In this document: piece by piece, positions 37,798-50,090 of the stretch
Layout of the letters: each line of letters opens with the position of its first letter
How positions within the stretch are numbered: position 1 is the first letter of the stretch
NCBI GenBank assembly: GCA_905250075.1
Contig: CAJNOP010000014.1
Location: 2,071,691-2,135,690 of the forward strand
Source of the DNA: Rotaria sp. Silwood1
Taxonomy: Eukaryota > Rotifera > Eurotatoria > Philodinida > Philodinidae
Direction of reading: 5' to 3'
Length of the DNA stretch: 64,000 nucleotides
Program-made: the position numbers and the translations under genes
The notes under the pieces: model-generated
The model's database searches: none
What the model saw: only the letters and a program-made list of their open reading frames with translations
What the model was told of the DNA's origin: nothing

Positions 37798-38158
37798 TTA
37801 CATTAGGGACGTACCCAGAAAAATCTCGTAGGGAGGAGACTCAGCCTCTATTTTCCATGAAGCTGAATATAAACGATTTGTTAAAACATGACTGTGACTT
37901 TTTAAATGTTGATAAAAGCCGTTCGATTTATAAAGAGCTTTTTTCCAATGTTGAAATCCATTATTGACGGATGCGTCAGTTTGAGACTTTTTATTTGATG
38001 ATGGCATTGGTGCACTGAAATGACGGCGATAATAACAGTAACTAGGACTTCTTTGGATTGAGTATCTAACCATGGTCGTCCATAGAACCAAGTCGCCATG
38101 AATGATCGATTTTCATGATTTCTTGGATAAGAAATAAGCTTCAGTTGAGCCGGTGGAT
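37798..38158 (-). pseudogene. Remnant of a hAT-type transposase / TTF-type zinc finger protein
   Basis: On the - strand two frames joined by a frameshift read PAQLKLISYPRNHENRSF and TWFYGRPWL, then S-Y-C-Y-Y-R-R-H-F-S and NNGFQHWKKALY...HLKSHSH. TTF-type zinc fingers at the start of hAT transposases and ZMYM-like proteins have the same order: R-S-F...W...P-W-L, then C-F-Y-C-R-x-F, then G-F-x-N-W-K-K-A-L, then H...S-x-x-H. The first frame drifts out after W-L-D-T-Q-S-K-E, and key cysteines are missing. No catalytic part follows, so this is a dead fragment. Confidence 0.5.
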
Positions 38159-38540
38159 CTTGTCATGAATGAATGATATCAATAATATCGGTAGATTTCT
38201 CACTATTAAGTCTTTTCTTTAAGGTGTATGTTTTGTTCGTTTTCAATGTTAGCGCTTTGAGTAGAGGTGCAGAATCTAGAGTAAAAAGGGAAAACTCTCT
38301 CGTACGCAAAACTGAGTCGAAGAATTTCTGTAGACTCACTAGTTTTGAACAATCATTTCTAGATAATAGTTGTCAAAAAGGTTTCTCCAAAACAGTATCT
38401 TTTTGAAAATTTTTCTCACTGAGAAAAATTTCCCTAAATGTCCTTTCTTACACACTGATAGATTCTGCATTTCTGATTTTGAGATAATTTCATTTGAGAA
38501 GTTGTAGCAAATCCATCATTAGTGACAGATGTATAGAATC
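38159..38540. other. Gap between the hAT remnant and the palindromic element
   Basis: AT-rich sequence with no recognisable feature. The + frames at 38173-38406 and 38543-38803 are not genes; the second lies inside the palindrome arm. Confidence 0.4.
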
Positions 38541-39226
38541 ACGTGGGTAAAGTTAGCACCAGTTTCGAGTTTTTGCTGTCCGGATTCGTTCATGTACTTG
38601 AGTTATATTTCGTTCAACTTGAGTTACATGCAGAATTTTACGTCGAATCCGATGGTGTAATGATCAAGGGGGTCATCGAGCAAAAACTAGCACTTGACCC
38701 CGAAATACTGAATTTTTCAAAATTTTTTGAAAAGTATTTGCTGTCCGGATTCGTTATTTTACTTGAGTTGGGTATAAAAACGGTTGAGTTGGATTCAGCA
38801 TGAAATTCTGCATCGAATGATATCGATTCAGTATGGGGTCATCGGGAAAAAATTTCTCATATGGATGAGGGTGAGGGTCACCATGAGGGGGTGTGGCTGG
38901 GTGAGGTGAAAAATTTTTGCTCGATGACCCCATATTAAATCGATATCATTCGATGCAGAATTTCATGCTGAATTCAACTCAACCATTTTTATACCCAACT
39001 CAAGTAAAATAACGAATTCGGACAGCAAATACTTTTCAAAAAATTTTGAAAAATTCAGTATTTCGGGGTCAAGTGCTAGTTTTTGCTCGATGACCCCCTT
39101 TGATCATTACACCATCGGATTCGACGTAAAATTCTGCATGTAACTCAAGTTGAACGAAATATAACTCAAGTATATGAACGAATCCGGACAGCAAAAACTC
39201 GAATCTGGTGCTAACTTTACCCACGT
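38541..39226. mobile_element. Near-perfect 686-bp palindromic element with two internal modules per arm
   Basis: Starts ACGTGGGTAAAGTTAGCACC and ends with its exact reverse complement. Arms of about 320 bp (38541-38860 and 38908-39226) differ at only about ten positions by eye, so the element is young. Inside each arm TTTGCTGTCCGGATTCGTT and GGGGTCATCG recur about 165 bp apart, so an arm is roughly two diverged copies of one module. A G-rich spacer of about 46 bp separates the arms. No open frame of meaning and no obvious target-site duplication. Confidence 0.8.
38863..38908 (+). other. G-rich loop of the palindrome, possible G-quadruplex
   Basis: Four G-runs of 3, 3, 5 and 3 (38869, 38875, 38887, 38899) are separated by loops of 3, 9 and 7 bases on the + strand. 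This fits a quadruplex with one slightly long loop, in a genome where G-runs are rare. Confidence 0.5.
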
Positions 39227-40060
39227 ATGTTAATTAGATAATTGTGTAACTGTATTTCTTACTAATGATGTTCGTTGTTTTTTGATCTTCATTATTCTGA
39301 AAAATTGAATCTTGTCTAGATTTTCCAAACGCTTGTTTTTTGTGTACTCAAAAAGTGAGTACACTCTAGAATCGGTCAGTATGTCCGTCCGGCCGTTTAC
39401 ACGATAACTTTCGAAAGGAGAGTCCGATCACGATGAAATTTTCTATACAGTTCAGTCTTTACAATATCTCGGTCGCATTCGAAGATGAGAAGGATCGGCC
39501 GAGCCGTTCCTGAGTTATTACAAAAATACCCATTTTTCCCTATAGCTTCCTATGGAAATATCGACCCATCGCCGCTTTCGTAAAAGACTTTTCCTATCAT
39601 AGTCAATTAAAATCCCAACTATTATATACCATTCGATAGAGAATTTCAAGAGCTACAAAATGATATATAAAACATGAGGAAACAGGACGATTATCTCATC
39701 CATCGCAAAGATAAATAGGGAAGAATCGGTTCTATTTTTGTGCACACTCTAATTGATCACCAATTAGAGCTCTATCTTTCGACCATAGAGATGATAATCG
39801 AAGGTTTTCTGGGGCGGAGAACTAGAATCTGCACTAAACTTGGCTCGAAGCCCCATTGGTTGAGTATTGACCAATAGAAATCATGTTATAGAAAAAACGA
39901 CTTTCTGAGGCTAAATAAAGCCGAGCAGGTGAAATTTGAGGTCTATACGCTCCTAAGTTCTACGGTTGAACAGTAGGCAATGGAATTCAAGGATTTATAG
40001 AAAGGGTTTGCCGCGCAAATTTTTATATCCAGACATTCTAGGATGACCGATTTGTCTCAT
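39227..40060. other. GC-richer repeat-like segment
   Basis: Begins with AT-rich sequence, then a perfect hairpin at 39342-39364. It continues with CG-rich text including GTCCGTCCGGCCGTTTACACG, clearly less AT-rich than its surroundings. The composition and lack of coding potential suggest a transposable-element fragment, possibly the non-coding part of the element whose remnant frame lies at 40061-40761. Confidence 0.4.
39342..39364. repeat. Perfect 9-bp hairpin
   Basis: GTGTACTCA and TGAGTACAC are exact complements around a 5-base loop. It lies at the edge of the GC-richer repeat segment, where a transposon terminus might be. Confidence 0.6.
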
Positions 40061-40761
40061 TCACTTTTTGAAGTACACATAACTCTCGGATATAAATCCG
40101 AAATTTCCACATTTATTTATTGCTGAAGTTGCTTTTTGCTTTAATAATTTCTCATATAATTGTTTTGTTAAATATACTCGTTTTGGTCTGTCACTATTTA
40201 AAGTACGGTGCTGTTCTAAACCATTGCTCACATTTATTAGACCATGTGATTGAATAAGACTTTGTGATGATATTGCACCCTGGAATATTACACCTTGTTG
40301 AAATTTATCTGTTTTTGCATTTATTACAGCTGCTTTAATGTCTTCATCTGCATCTAGCCCATATTCCATCGTTTCTTTGTTATGAAAACTTTGAAGAGTA
40401 AATAAGCCTGAAAAATCACAATTCACAACATGATTTCCTTTTTTTGCCCTTTTTCTAGCACCAAACTTTTTTCTTAATAGTTTTGCACATTGCACACGTT
40501 GTAATTTATCAAAATTATCCAGGTTTAGTGTTTTTTTTTAGTACCACCTTAGTTTTAACTTTTAAGCTGCTCGATAAACTGAAGCTGGATATGATGTAAA
40601 TTGTTCTCTTTCGACACTAACATCAGCTTCTTTAAATAAAAAGCTTTCTGTTTCAATCTAAGGTATTTACTAACACTGTCGAAATTCAGATGTTGCAATT
40701 GTGACAGGATGAGCGTAGTCTTAAGGTCACCAGCCTTCCTGTTTCGAGATGTTAATACCAA
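40061..40761 (-). pseudogene. Decayed protein-coding remnant, possibly a transposase
   Basis: The - strand frame 40495-40061 (144 residues) plus 40761-40555 (68 residues) can be read as one protein broken at an A-run near 40530. The first frame stays open upstream of its ATG (L-N-L-D-N-F-D-K-L-Q-R-V). Segments such as FSGLFTLQSFHN, GVIFQGAISSQSL and PKRVYLTKQLYEKLL recall the layout of Tc1/mariner-type transposases, but the catalytic aspartates are not visible. I give this only as a possibility; host gene debris is the alternative. Confidence 0.35.
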
Positions 40762-41865
40762 AAGTTTTTCGATTTTTAGTTTTTCATCGCTAACATAGCT
40801 TCAAAGTGTCTTCTGTCAAACACTATATAAATGAATGTCCTTCATGCCCTAGCAGAAAAACTAGCGCTATGATTGTTCTTCGTATGCAAAATTCTCCTAA
40901 TAATAAGTATTAGTTCTCGTTGCAAAGTTACTGAGAGCATGGGTAGTCATGAATCTTTAGTACTGCTGAACTCAATCAATGTTCGATTACTCAAATGGGA
41001 GAAAAAAGTACGGATACATACAGGAAAATTTGTTTTTTTCGGTTTTCTTGAAATCAAGTTTTACATTAAAAAGTGCAAAATCACCACCGTTCCTTCGACA
41101 TAATACACTCGATCGAGCTGCAACCTTTTGTTATACGTACTAGACCTGTGTGTGGAGCGCCCACGGTTTTCGTTTTGAAAAATATTGCACCCGTGATATA
41201 TGGCAGGTTTCATAAAAGAAAACGTGTTTTTGAAGGAACGCTCAATATTTTGATCTTTTTCACGAAGAAAAGAAGATAAAAATAGATTAAAAAAAGTAGG
41301 CATCCCAAACAGTATCTGTAAAAAATTCCAGCTCTGTCGAACGTATAGCGGCTAAGAAAGCGGGTGAAGGTTTAGCCTTTGGAAATTAGATATTTCTTAG
41401 AAGGAAGTGTTCAGGAAATATGAGTTTATGACAACTTTTGCTCTACTCATCGAAAACTATCTACTATGAAGTTTCAAATATTTTCGATGAATTATTCTTC
41501 AGGAACTCCACGAAGAGGCTTTTCTGAGACGGATAGCTGTCATGCATTCGAAATTTAATTATTATCAAGGGTATATTGAAAGTTATATACAAACATGAGA
41601 ATAGTTCGCTTCAAAGAAGACAATATTCAATGTTCTCACACTGAAACACGCTCCTGATTATAGTAGACAGATGGCGTAAGTCTATAAGGAAAAATTTGAA
41701 ATTTTGCATGCTGTTCGATTCGTTCTTTAATTTATTATCCCATCCTATAATTTGTTTGAGCGAGTATATGCATACGTGTATATCTTGTATACCTTAATCT
41801 ATTCCTAATTATATTAATATTATTCTTTTGTTTTTTTCTGATCGTAATTCTATATTAGCATTAAG
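40762..41865. other. Intergenic region before SAC1
   Basis: Frames on both strands at 40873-41303 overlap each other and have no domain. A T-rich tract with AG sites at 41857-41858 and 41864-41865 lies just before the SAC1 ATG. Nothing else recognised. Confidence 0.4.
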
Positions 41866-44800
41866 ATGTCAGCCATAAAAGATTCCTCATTTCGCTCATG
41901 GAAAGATAGTAATAGTGGATATTATCAAAGTATTGCTGATAATTACACACTGTAAATATGAAAATTTTTCGTTAATCATAAAATTTATTAAAAATTGTTT
42001 TATAGTTATTTATTACCCGATTATATAGTTATTGAACCAATCGTAGTTGATGCTAAAGAATTTATTGTTATTGATCGTACTCATGAAGATATTCGAATAC
42101 ATAGTAAAGTTTTCTATCTTGATTTTTTTATATTAAATGTTTTTTGTTTTTATTTTTCTTCAAGATACTTTACCAAATGTTGATGGAGCTACACAACAAT
42201 CTATTGATGGAATAATTGGAATAATCAGTTTAATATCTGGTCAATATTTAATTGTAATTACATCTAAAAAATATATAGGTGATATAAATGGACAAGCAAT
42301 TTATAAAGTTCAAACAACAAATATTATTCCTTTTGTACGAAATATGTCTCATTTAAATGAATATCAAGTAAATAAAACTGATGTTCTTTGTTTTTTTTTC
42401 TTCACCAACTAAAATAACAGAATTCTTTTGTTTTTTTTCTTTGAAGTTAAAATATAACGCAAAATATTTATCTATGATTGAACTTGTTTTACGTACAGAA
42501 GCTTTTTATTTTTCTTATACATATGATTTGACACATACGTTTCAACGACTTCAAACATCATCGCCTGATTTTCATTCAATACCGTTTCTTGAACGTGCTG
42601 ATGAACGTTTTGTTTGGAATCGTTATTTATTGAGTCAATTTGCAAATGATCGAATTATGGCTCGATTTGCTTTACCAATTATTCATGGATGTATGTTCAT
42701 TCAAAATAATTCGATGTATATATTTATTTAATTTTCTTTTGTTTTTCTGATAGTTGTTGCATTTAGTAAATTTAATATTAATGGACATTCATTTAGTTAC
42801 GGTGTTATTTCACGACGAAGTACCTATCGAGCAGGAACAAGGTTGGCCTATAGTTTAAATGAAAAACCAAAACTTTGTTTTTTTTTTCTTAGACTATTTA
42901 TTCGTGGTATTGATAATAATGGCCGAGTTGCAAATTTTGTTGAAACAGAACAAATTCTTCAATTGGATGATGTTGCTTGTTCTTATGTACAGGTAAAATG
43001 AAATGAATATAGAGAATATTTAACAGTAATAAGTAAATTAAATTAAAAAACAAAAAGTGAAAAAAATTGAAATCAATAAGAACTATTTTGATATTAATCA
43101 CACTCGAACGATTGTTATTTAAAGCATTAGACAAAAGAAGTAACTTTAATAACAGGTTATAAACAAATAGTTTGACACAATTTTTGATCATTTTTAGGCT
43201 TACAGAAATTTAAAAATATTGAGTTAGTATCAGAATTTCGCGTTTCTGCTGAATATGATTGTAAAGTTATTGCAGAACTTCTGGTTTAAGAGTTCTGAAT
43301 GGGATTTTTTGCGACTCATAAACTAAGTTAGGGTAAACTTCAGCGCTCTACAAAGTATCCAAAATAGACGTGCAAATTATCTTAAATACGACGAATGAAA
43401 AAGCAAACATTTCTCTATAAAATTGTATAGCAACGATTAGTCTGTCGCAAGCGATTTGTTCATAGTGAGTCTTTTAGTAGGGTGCACTGTGTCGATCTAG
43501 GTAATTGTCTTGATTCCTATAGAATACAGATTTATAAAGTGCATTCAGCCGTTCTTTAATGATCATTTTGAAATTCTTGATTCTTCTAACATTTTGAAGA
43601 GAATAATTTCGTCATAAATTCTATGCAAAAAAAACACTAATTCTTGCCATTCAAACTTGGCTTTTGCGTGTCCAAAAGTTCGTCGCATAACTACTTAATC
43701 AGAAGTCTAAGAGAAACCTTAAACATTTATTCAGAAACGACACAAAATTAGGATTTAAATTCAATATGTTCAAATTTCTAGTTTCCTTTACGAGATTGAA
43801 AAATGAACGAACATTTTGTCAAATTAATTTTCGATAACTCGTCAATGCAAGATCAGCATCATTATTATTGGCCCTTGCTGATTAAAAGTTGTCATTCTTA
43901 CCGTTTTGCTCCATCGCTCGATAATATTTATGGATAAATTATGTCGAGTTAGCATTCCATGTAAAAATCTTCTGCATATAGAATTTATGTTCTCATAAAT
44001 ATTGAATTTTGAAATTTAAATATTTTAATTAGACCTTATGATGCTCTTGTCTATCGTTGTAGAAATCATCTTGATAAAGAATTGAACGGTACTTATCACT
44101 GGTTATTTGGGAAATTCTCTAGAGCAATAAGATCTTTTATAATACTTGTAAGGACTCGTGTGTACTATTGATGATTGTTTAATGAATTTTGTTACGAAGA
44201 ATAATAGTGGTCATAACTTGATATCGAAACCTTATCGATTCTTTTTACTCCGAATAACCGCGATCAATAAGTATTCGTCTTACAAATGAAAGGACAAAGA
44301 TAGACGAGTAAAGTCATTTTTTGACTTGACTTGAACTAGACCGCGAATTTTAGTAAGCAGAAGTGGTCGTTTTTGGCCTCGGTCCCAGTTTCGGTTTCGG
44401 TCAGATTAATTTTTGCTCCTGGTTTCGTCCTTATTAATATAAGTACTAGGGAAAAATGTGATATCATTTTCTCGTTGAGTCAATGAGCTCGAAGTACCTT
44501 GCACAGTCCGCATGGTTCCAAATATTCTTCCCTTTGCAGGTTCCTTAGCGTTTTTAATTCACTATTAGTTCATTTATTCTGCACCTTTAAGTATTCGACA
44601 ACTCTGTTATGCACGCAAAAAGAGGGAAAATTTTACCATTGATATTGTCACGCCGAATATTGCAGTAATCGTTATTAAATAGTTTTCACATAACTTTCTG
44701 GAACACATGAGTCATGAGAATATGACATTTGAATGCAAGTTTTAGACGATTACAAAAGACATCACTCTTAATGAAAAAGTACTGTTCCTGGTTACAATAA

Positions 44801-47800
44801 AAAAAATTAGTTCCGGGACCGGAACTATCTTACCCACAACCAGCCGTGACTCGACTTGAGTTGGCTTGAAAATCTTTTGTAGATGACTTGGCATGACTTG
44901 ACTTTTGACACGTAATGGAGAACCAGGTCATGAGTCAAATCAACAAAGCGAATAATGTTATGTGCTTTATGCGTCTTATTGTTGCCCAACTAACACTAGT
45001 TCATTTTTTGACTTGACTTCAATCATAAAAACCCTTTGACTTGTTAATCTCGATGAGAAGATGGAGTAATCTAGTAGCGATAACAATATTCAGACTGTCT
45101 GAAAATTTTTCACATCAATGCGTGACCTCGTCTGATAGTAGGTGATTTTTTCACTGTTTAATAAAGTTTAATAACTTGTTTTTAGAAACATTTTCTATTA
45201 CATATTATGTGTATTCATAGACTACAACTGGAGAGCACAAGTTTCTATTTGAGGCTACACATTATTGATTTTAATAGACTATTCGAATTGATTTATTTTA
45301 TTCAGATTATTAGTTTCGCAGAAAAATTGTAGTCAATTATTCTATTGTTTTTTTCTTTATTTTAATAGACACGTGGTTCAGTACCTTGTTTTTGGGTACA
45401 ATTACCTGATCTTCGTTACAAACCTAAAGTCACAGTATTAACATCTAAAAACCATGTAAAGAAAACCTTCTTTATTTCATTAATAACATAAAAGCTATGA
45501 TAACTATATTTTTTTTTATTAGATGAATGCATTTCGACAACATTTTGAAGAACAAGAATATTATTATGGCAAACAATTTCTGATTAGTCTTGTATGCAAA
45601 ATTAATTATAGAGGTTTTTGTACAATAAATATTCATTTCAGACAAATCAACATGGAGCAGAAGGTAGATTGAATGCGAAATATCGTGAATTATATGAAAC
45701 AAGTGAAAATTCTTATCTCAAGTAAGAGAAGAAAAAATATTCTTTTCTTATTTTTTCATCTTTTCAAAAACGTTCAAATTCTTTAAAATTAGATTTGAAG
45801 ATTTCGATTTTCATAAAGAATGTGCCGGTATGCGTTATGATCGTTTAACAATTCTTTTAGCTCGTCTCATAGCTGATCAAGATGATTATAAGTAATGTAA
45901 TGATTTATATTCAATTTTTTAAATGAAAATGGATATTTCTAATTAAGATATTTTGCCTTAACTAAAGATGGTACATCACAAGTTCAACAAACTGGTGTAT
46001 TTCGTACAAATTGTATTGATTGTCTCGATCGAACAAATGTTGTACAAACACTATTAGCTAAAAGAATGTTAGAACAACAACTACAACGTTATAATATTAT
46101 TAAATATAATGAAACAATTGATTCATATAAACAATTAAGTCATACATTTAAGAATAGTGAATAAAAAAGATACCCTTTTTTTATTGGTTATTAATTTAAG
46201 ATTTTTATCTAATTATTTTAATATAGTTTGGGCAGATAATGCTGACACTATTAGTTTTCAATATGCTGGAACCGGTGCATTAAAAACAGATTACACAAGG
46301 TAATGAAAAATAAAACAGTATGAGAACTTCTGAAAAAAATAAGTTACAAGACTCCACAACATTTTTTTTCATACCTCAAATAGACATAACAATGTCAAGA
46401 TATTAGTACTAATGCTCAGCACTTAGCTTTTAGTCCCAAGTCTCATCTGGACAACAGCCAAGTCGTAAAATGATTTTTAAGAAGAAATATTCGATAATAT
46501 ACAAATCAAAGAACTTTAAAGTGCAAAACTAACATTATATAAATCTGATCCATTTATTAAATAATCAAATGTATGGGAATAATCGCATGATCTCGATGCC
46601 CTCTCCAATATTTTTTTAACCGAAAATTACTACCATCTTTGCGAAAAATCTTTAAACTGTTTGACTCGGTGCATTGCTTGAGAATGTTGGATTATAACTT
46701 TTATGTTTAACTCTTTAAGGACCGTGGAACATAGAGTGTCTCACGATCCTCAAAGGTTTAATAGCTTTGATACTTCTATATAGGTATCTTTTTTCCAGAT
46801 CCTATAAAAAATTGGAAACAAAGAGACTTTGTTAATTTCATCTTCCAACTCCGCAACGATCTTAGCGTTTTTGGTGTATGCTAGAGAAACCTATATCAAA
46901 AAAACGATTTTCAATGGAAATTAAAAACAATTGTAGATACGTGCAGAATACTTGAGGTTGTGCATTTTAAAGATAAAACGGGATTCAGAACGCGGAAAAA
47001 CTTCGTCCCGTAAGACTCTGGACTATTGGCTGAAAAATGAAACTTAAAGAAACTGCTACGTAGTGTTAAACATGTGATCACTCGTTCTATCCCCATATGA
47101 CAATGACTGATATTTTCGGGACGTTTTCTCTCGCCCCAACTGATCATTTGACATCCAAGCAGCCGTAAATGGAATGATCTTAGTCATGATCAATTTTATC
47201 TGTCTTCTTACTGTGTATGTCTTAAAAAAGAAGTGTGCGACTTCAGTATATAAAAAAAAGTGAAACAACGCTTTTTATCTTTATACTTTCATAACTTATG
47301 ATGTGATAATTTGATCACTTCGCGTCCCGAATCGTATCTAATTCCATCTAAGATAGGATCTCGATGCAGTCACAAGCATTGAATGATATGTTTGTAAGAT
47401 AGAAAGTTCTAATTATAAAAAGACTCAAATGGATAAAACCTTGAGATTACAAGACTCATGTATCGATCTATTTTCTTTTTATATCTATTTCAACCATAGC
47501 CTATGACAAGCAAAATGAGAAATCCATAGTTGATTTTGAATGTTTTATCTTCTTGTTTCACAGTGTAATCTCATAAGACTTATGATGATATTCTTTGTCT
47601 ATTGATTTAGAACTGGTCAACGATCAATGATGGGTCTAGTCCAAGATGGTTATAATTCATGTATGCGTTATATATTAAATAATTTCTTTGATGGTTTTCG
47701 ACAAGTAAGAAATAACTTGTTCTTTTAAAATCTTCTCTAAATTGTTTCGATTTTCTTCTTAAATCAAAGGATGGTATTGATCTCTTTTTGGGCAATCATC

Positions 47801-48075
47801 AAATATCATCCAATGAAGGTCGTGCACCAGAATCATGTCCAATTAGTAAAGAAATAAGTAAAAAATTGTTGGCATTACCAGTTGCAATGCTCATTGCGTT
47901 TTCAATGTGTATTATTAATTTATTAATACCAGCTGCAACATTTCATGAACAAGTGACTCATATTCTATTTTGGGGTGTAACAACAATATCAACATTAGCA
48001 CTGACAATCTTTTGGAGACATGAATTAGTTGATGTACCTAAACTTTATTCTAAAGTGAAATATGATCCTTCTTGA
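41866..48075 (+). CDS. SACM1L: SAC1 phosphatidylinositol-3/4-phosphate phosphatase
   Basis: Exons: 41866-41951, 42006-42103, 42165-42367, 42447-42690, 42754-42841, 42893-42992, 45369-45455, 45523-45591, 45642-45721, 45793-45891, 45948-46156, 46227-46299, 47611-47704, 47770-48075; 1836 nt, 611 residues (human 587). Dephosphorylates PI4P at the ER and Golgi. Family landmarks: VISRRSTYRAGTR, FIRGID, GRVANFVETEQI, the catalytic Cx5R motif in RTNCIDCLDRTNVVQ, QYAGTGALKTDYTRTG and DGIDLFLGN. The C-terminus has two membrane helices (LPVAMLIAFSMCIINLL and ILFWGVTTISTLALTIF), as in the ER-anchored protein. The end K-V-K-Y-D-P-S differs from the vertebrate lysine-rich retrieval tail. Two introns (2.4 and 1.3 kb) are repeat-rich; the rest are 50-80 bp. 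Confidence 0.95.
42993..45368. other. 2.4-kb SAC1 intron
   Basis: Contains GACTTGACTTGA-like motifs at about 44329, 44850 and 45008 in simple-repeat-like runs, and a GGTCCCAGTTTCGGTTTCGGT stretch near 44380. No coding potential. Probably an old composite of insertions. Confidence 0.4.
46300..47610. other. 1.3-kb SAC1 intron
   Basis: Mostly unannotatable AT-rich sequence; - strand frames at 46911-47268 have no domain. It contains a 55-bp TTAA-bounded palindrome (46707-46761). Confidence 0.45.
46707..46761. mobile_element. 55-bp TTAA-bounded palindrome resembling piggyBac ends
   Basis: Reads TTAACTCTTTAAGGACCGTG, a 15-base centre, then CACGATCCTCAAAGGTTTAA. The two ends are imperfect reverse complements and start and end in TTAA, the piggyBac target. 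The CTTTAAGGACCG text is like piggyBac-type termini. It may be an extreme internal-deletion derivative or a chance hairpin. Confidence 0.35.
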
Positions 48076-49713
48076 AAAACGAAAAAAAGAACACTTTTCC
48101 ATTGTTTTGAATTTTTTTATAATATTCTTTGTTTGCATGTAGAGTAATATATATACTTTTTACTATAATGTCTCAGTGATATATGCACTCTTCCGATAAA
48201 ATTAAAATTTTTCTATTTTTTTTAGGCAACTATTATCCAGACAATATATAGACATGAGAGTGAGATTTGATAATGGCAAAACGGATGCTAAAAATACATA
48301 TTGAACAATAATCATTTACTAACAATTACTAACAATATGAATAAGAGCACGTGTATAGATTAAATTACAGAATGAAAACGAATTGTGTATTGAATTTTGT
48401 GTATAATTAAATATGAATATCATTGAGTTCAATGAAAATAAATATAAGGTCTTATGTTGATGATCTACGATCGTTTTAAACATAAATTTTAATTAATGAA
48501 TGTTAGTTAAAAATCTAATTAACATTTTTCTTCAATGATGAAATTATTTCATTGCTTTTTTTAAAAACCTAATCCTGATGCATGAAATGGCTATTGTAGA
48601 AGAATATTCATTGCTTTTATGAAACTCAAATATATTTTTTTGAAGGAAAACAGGCAGTGTAAATTTTAAGTCGAAGTTTCCCGACTCATTTTTCTTCCTA
48701 CTCATTTTAGCAGCCGAGGAGAACTCTACTTTGGAGTTCTAACTATATGCATGTAGATCCTAATAAGCGATGAATACCTTGAGCAGTGGTCGAATCTTCA
48801 GCTGATTGCTACTAAAATGCTAGATTTTTACAAATTTTTTCAAAGGCTTCTCACTGCAAAAAAATTGACTTTTCTAAAAGAAAAACACTTTTTTGAGATA
48901 AAGATGTACACATTATTCCTAAAGTATCTAGAACTCTCCAACAGAAAGACTAACACTTAAATTCATAGGAAAATTATAATCACAATCACAGTTGTCTTCT
49001 CATATCATAGCACAACGAGTAGCTAGAAGACCACTCGATAAGACTCTAGATAAGCTTTTAATTGGTATGTAATATAATCATGCTTGATGCTTATGTTAGA
49101 AAATTCTTCATGCAAATATACAAAAAGATTCTCGAAATTCGGTTTTTGCATAATTTGTCAAAGTCGGAACAAATTTCTTTTTCGATAGTGCTCCTTCTAG
49201 TGAACGACATTGTTTTTTTTATTCGATAGATAGGTACATTCTCCTTCGGACGAGAAAGAGGAATTTTTTATTGGACTCTCGAGTTCGAAGCAATAATGAG
49301 TTTTCTAGAAAAAAATTTTCTAAGATTGCTGGAGCTTTAAGATTTTGAGCGTCTCAAAAACGAAACCAAAGTGTCATTCCCTCATCTGAAGCGATAAGGA
49401 GTTCTCTTTCAAATGAAACTAGTGCAAGCGCTGTAGCTTGAAGTATATTGAAAGAATATTTGCATGCATGAAAGCACTATTTTGCACTATGGCCTCTGGA
49501 AATCTTCTGATCAATAAGATTCAGAATTGTCAATTTTTGTATTAGTGTACTTGCATTAGTCGAACATCTTTAGAAAATTTCATAGAAACTCCATGCACTA
49601 TATCGAAAACCGATTTCGGAGGACGGGGGAAGCCTTCAGTCCATACCGTTGTTTCTCTCTCAGGAACACTATTAAAATTCGTTTTCAAATATCTAATTAA
49701 AACTTGTCGTCCA

Positions 49714-49915
49714 GACAGATCTTACCCAGAATAGTTTATTGTGAAAGTTTTTCATCTTTAGATTTGCTCCTTTTCCGAAATAAGAACCTAAAATCTTTCA
49801 GTTTATATGAGCAGTGTACAAGACAAACTTTTATCATAGCTGTATCTTAAAGTAGGAACAACGAAATGATCTGAAACTTTCACAATAAACTATTCTCGGT
49901 GAGGTTAGTCTCCAC
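49714..49915. repeat. Inverted repeat within repeat family B
   Basis: CAGAATAGTTTATTGTGAAAG near 49730 is the reverse complement of CTTTCACAATAAACTATTC near 49875, with flanking matches extending the arms to about 48 bp. The right arm runs into the dispersed copy that recurs at 60.3 kb. Confidence 0.6.
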
Positions 49916-50090
49916 GGAACGTTCTAGTTTGACATTTGAAAATAAGTTTTTCTAGCGTTCATGAGGGAGATCACGATATTGGCTTGAAAAATACTGTAAA
50001 AATTTAATATTTCGGTAGCAATATGCTAAAGGATCAAACCGTTTTCAGTTTATTTGTAGCTCATTAGGATCTACAAGTCTTATAAAATCT
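49868..50090 (+). repeat. Dispersed repeat family B, copy 1
   Basis: Matches 60340-60535 in order: GAAACTTTCACAATAAACTA, a TTTGAAA segment, AATATTTCGGTAGCAATA versus AATATCTCGGCAGTCATA, then AAACCGTTTTCAG versus AAACTGTTTTAAA. The two copies are diverged. Confidence 0.55.

Noticed and set aside
38543-38803. 86-codon frame in the palindrome
   Set aside because: The frame runs through repeat modules and is not distinguished from the other arm; no protein family likeness.
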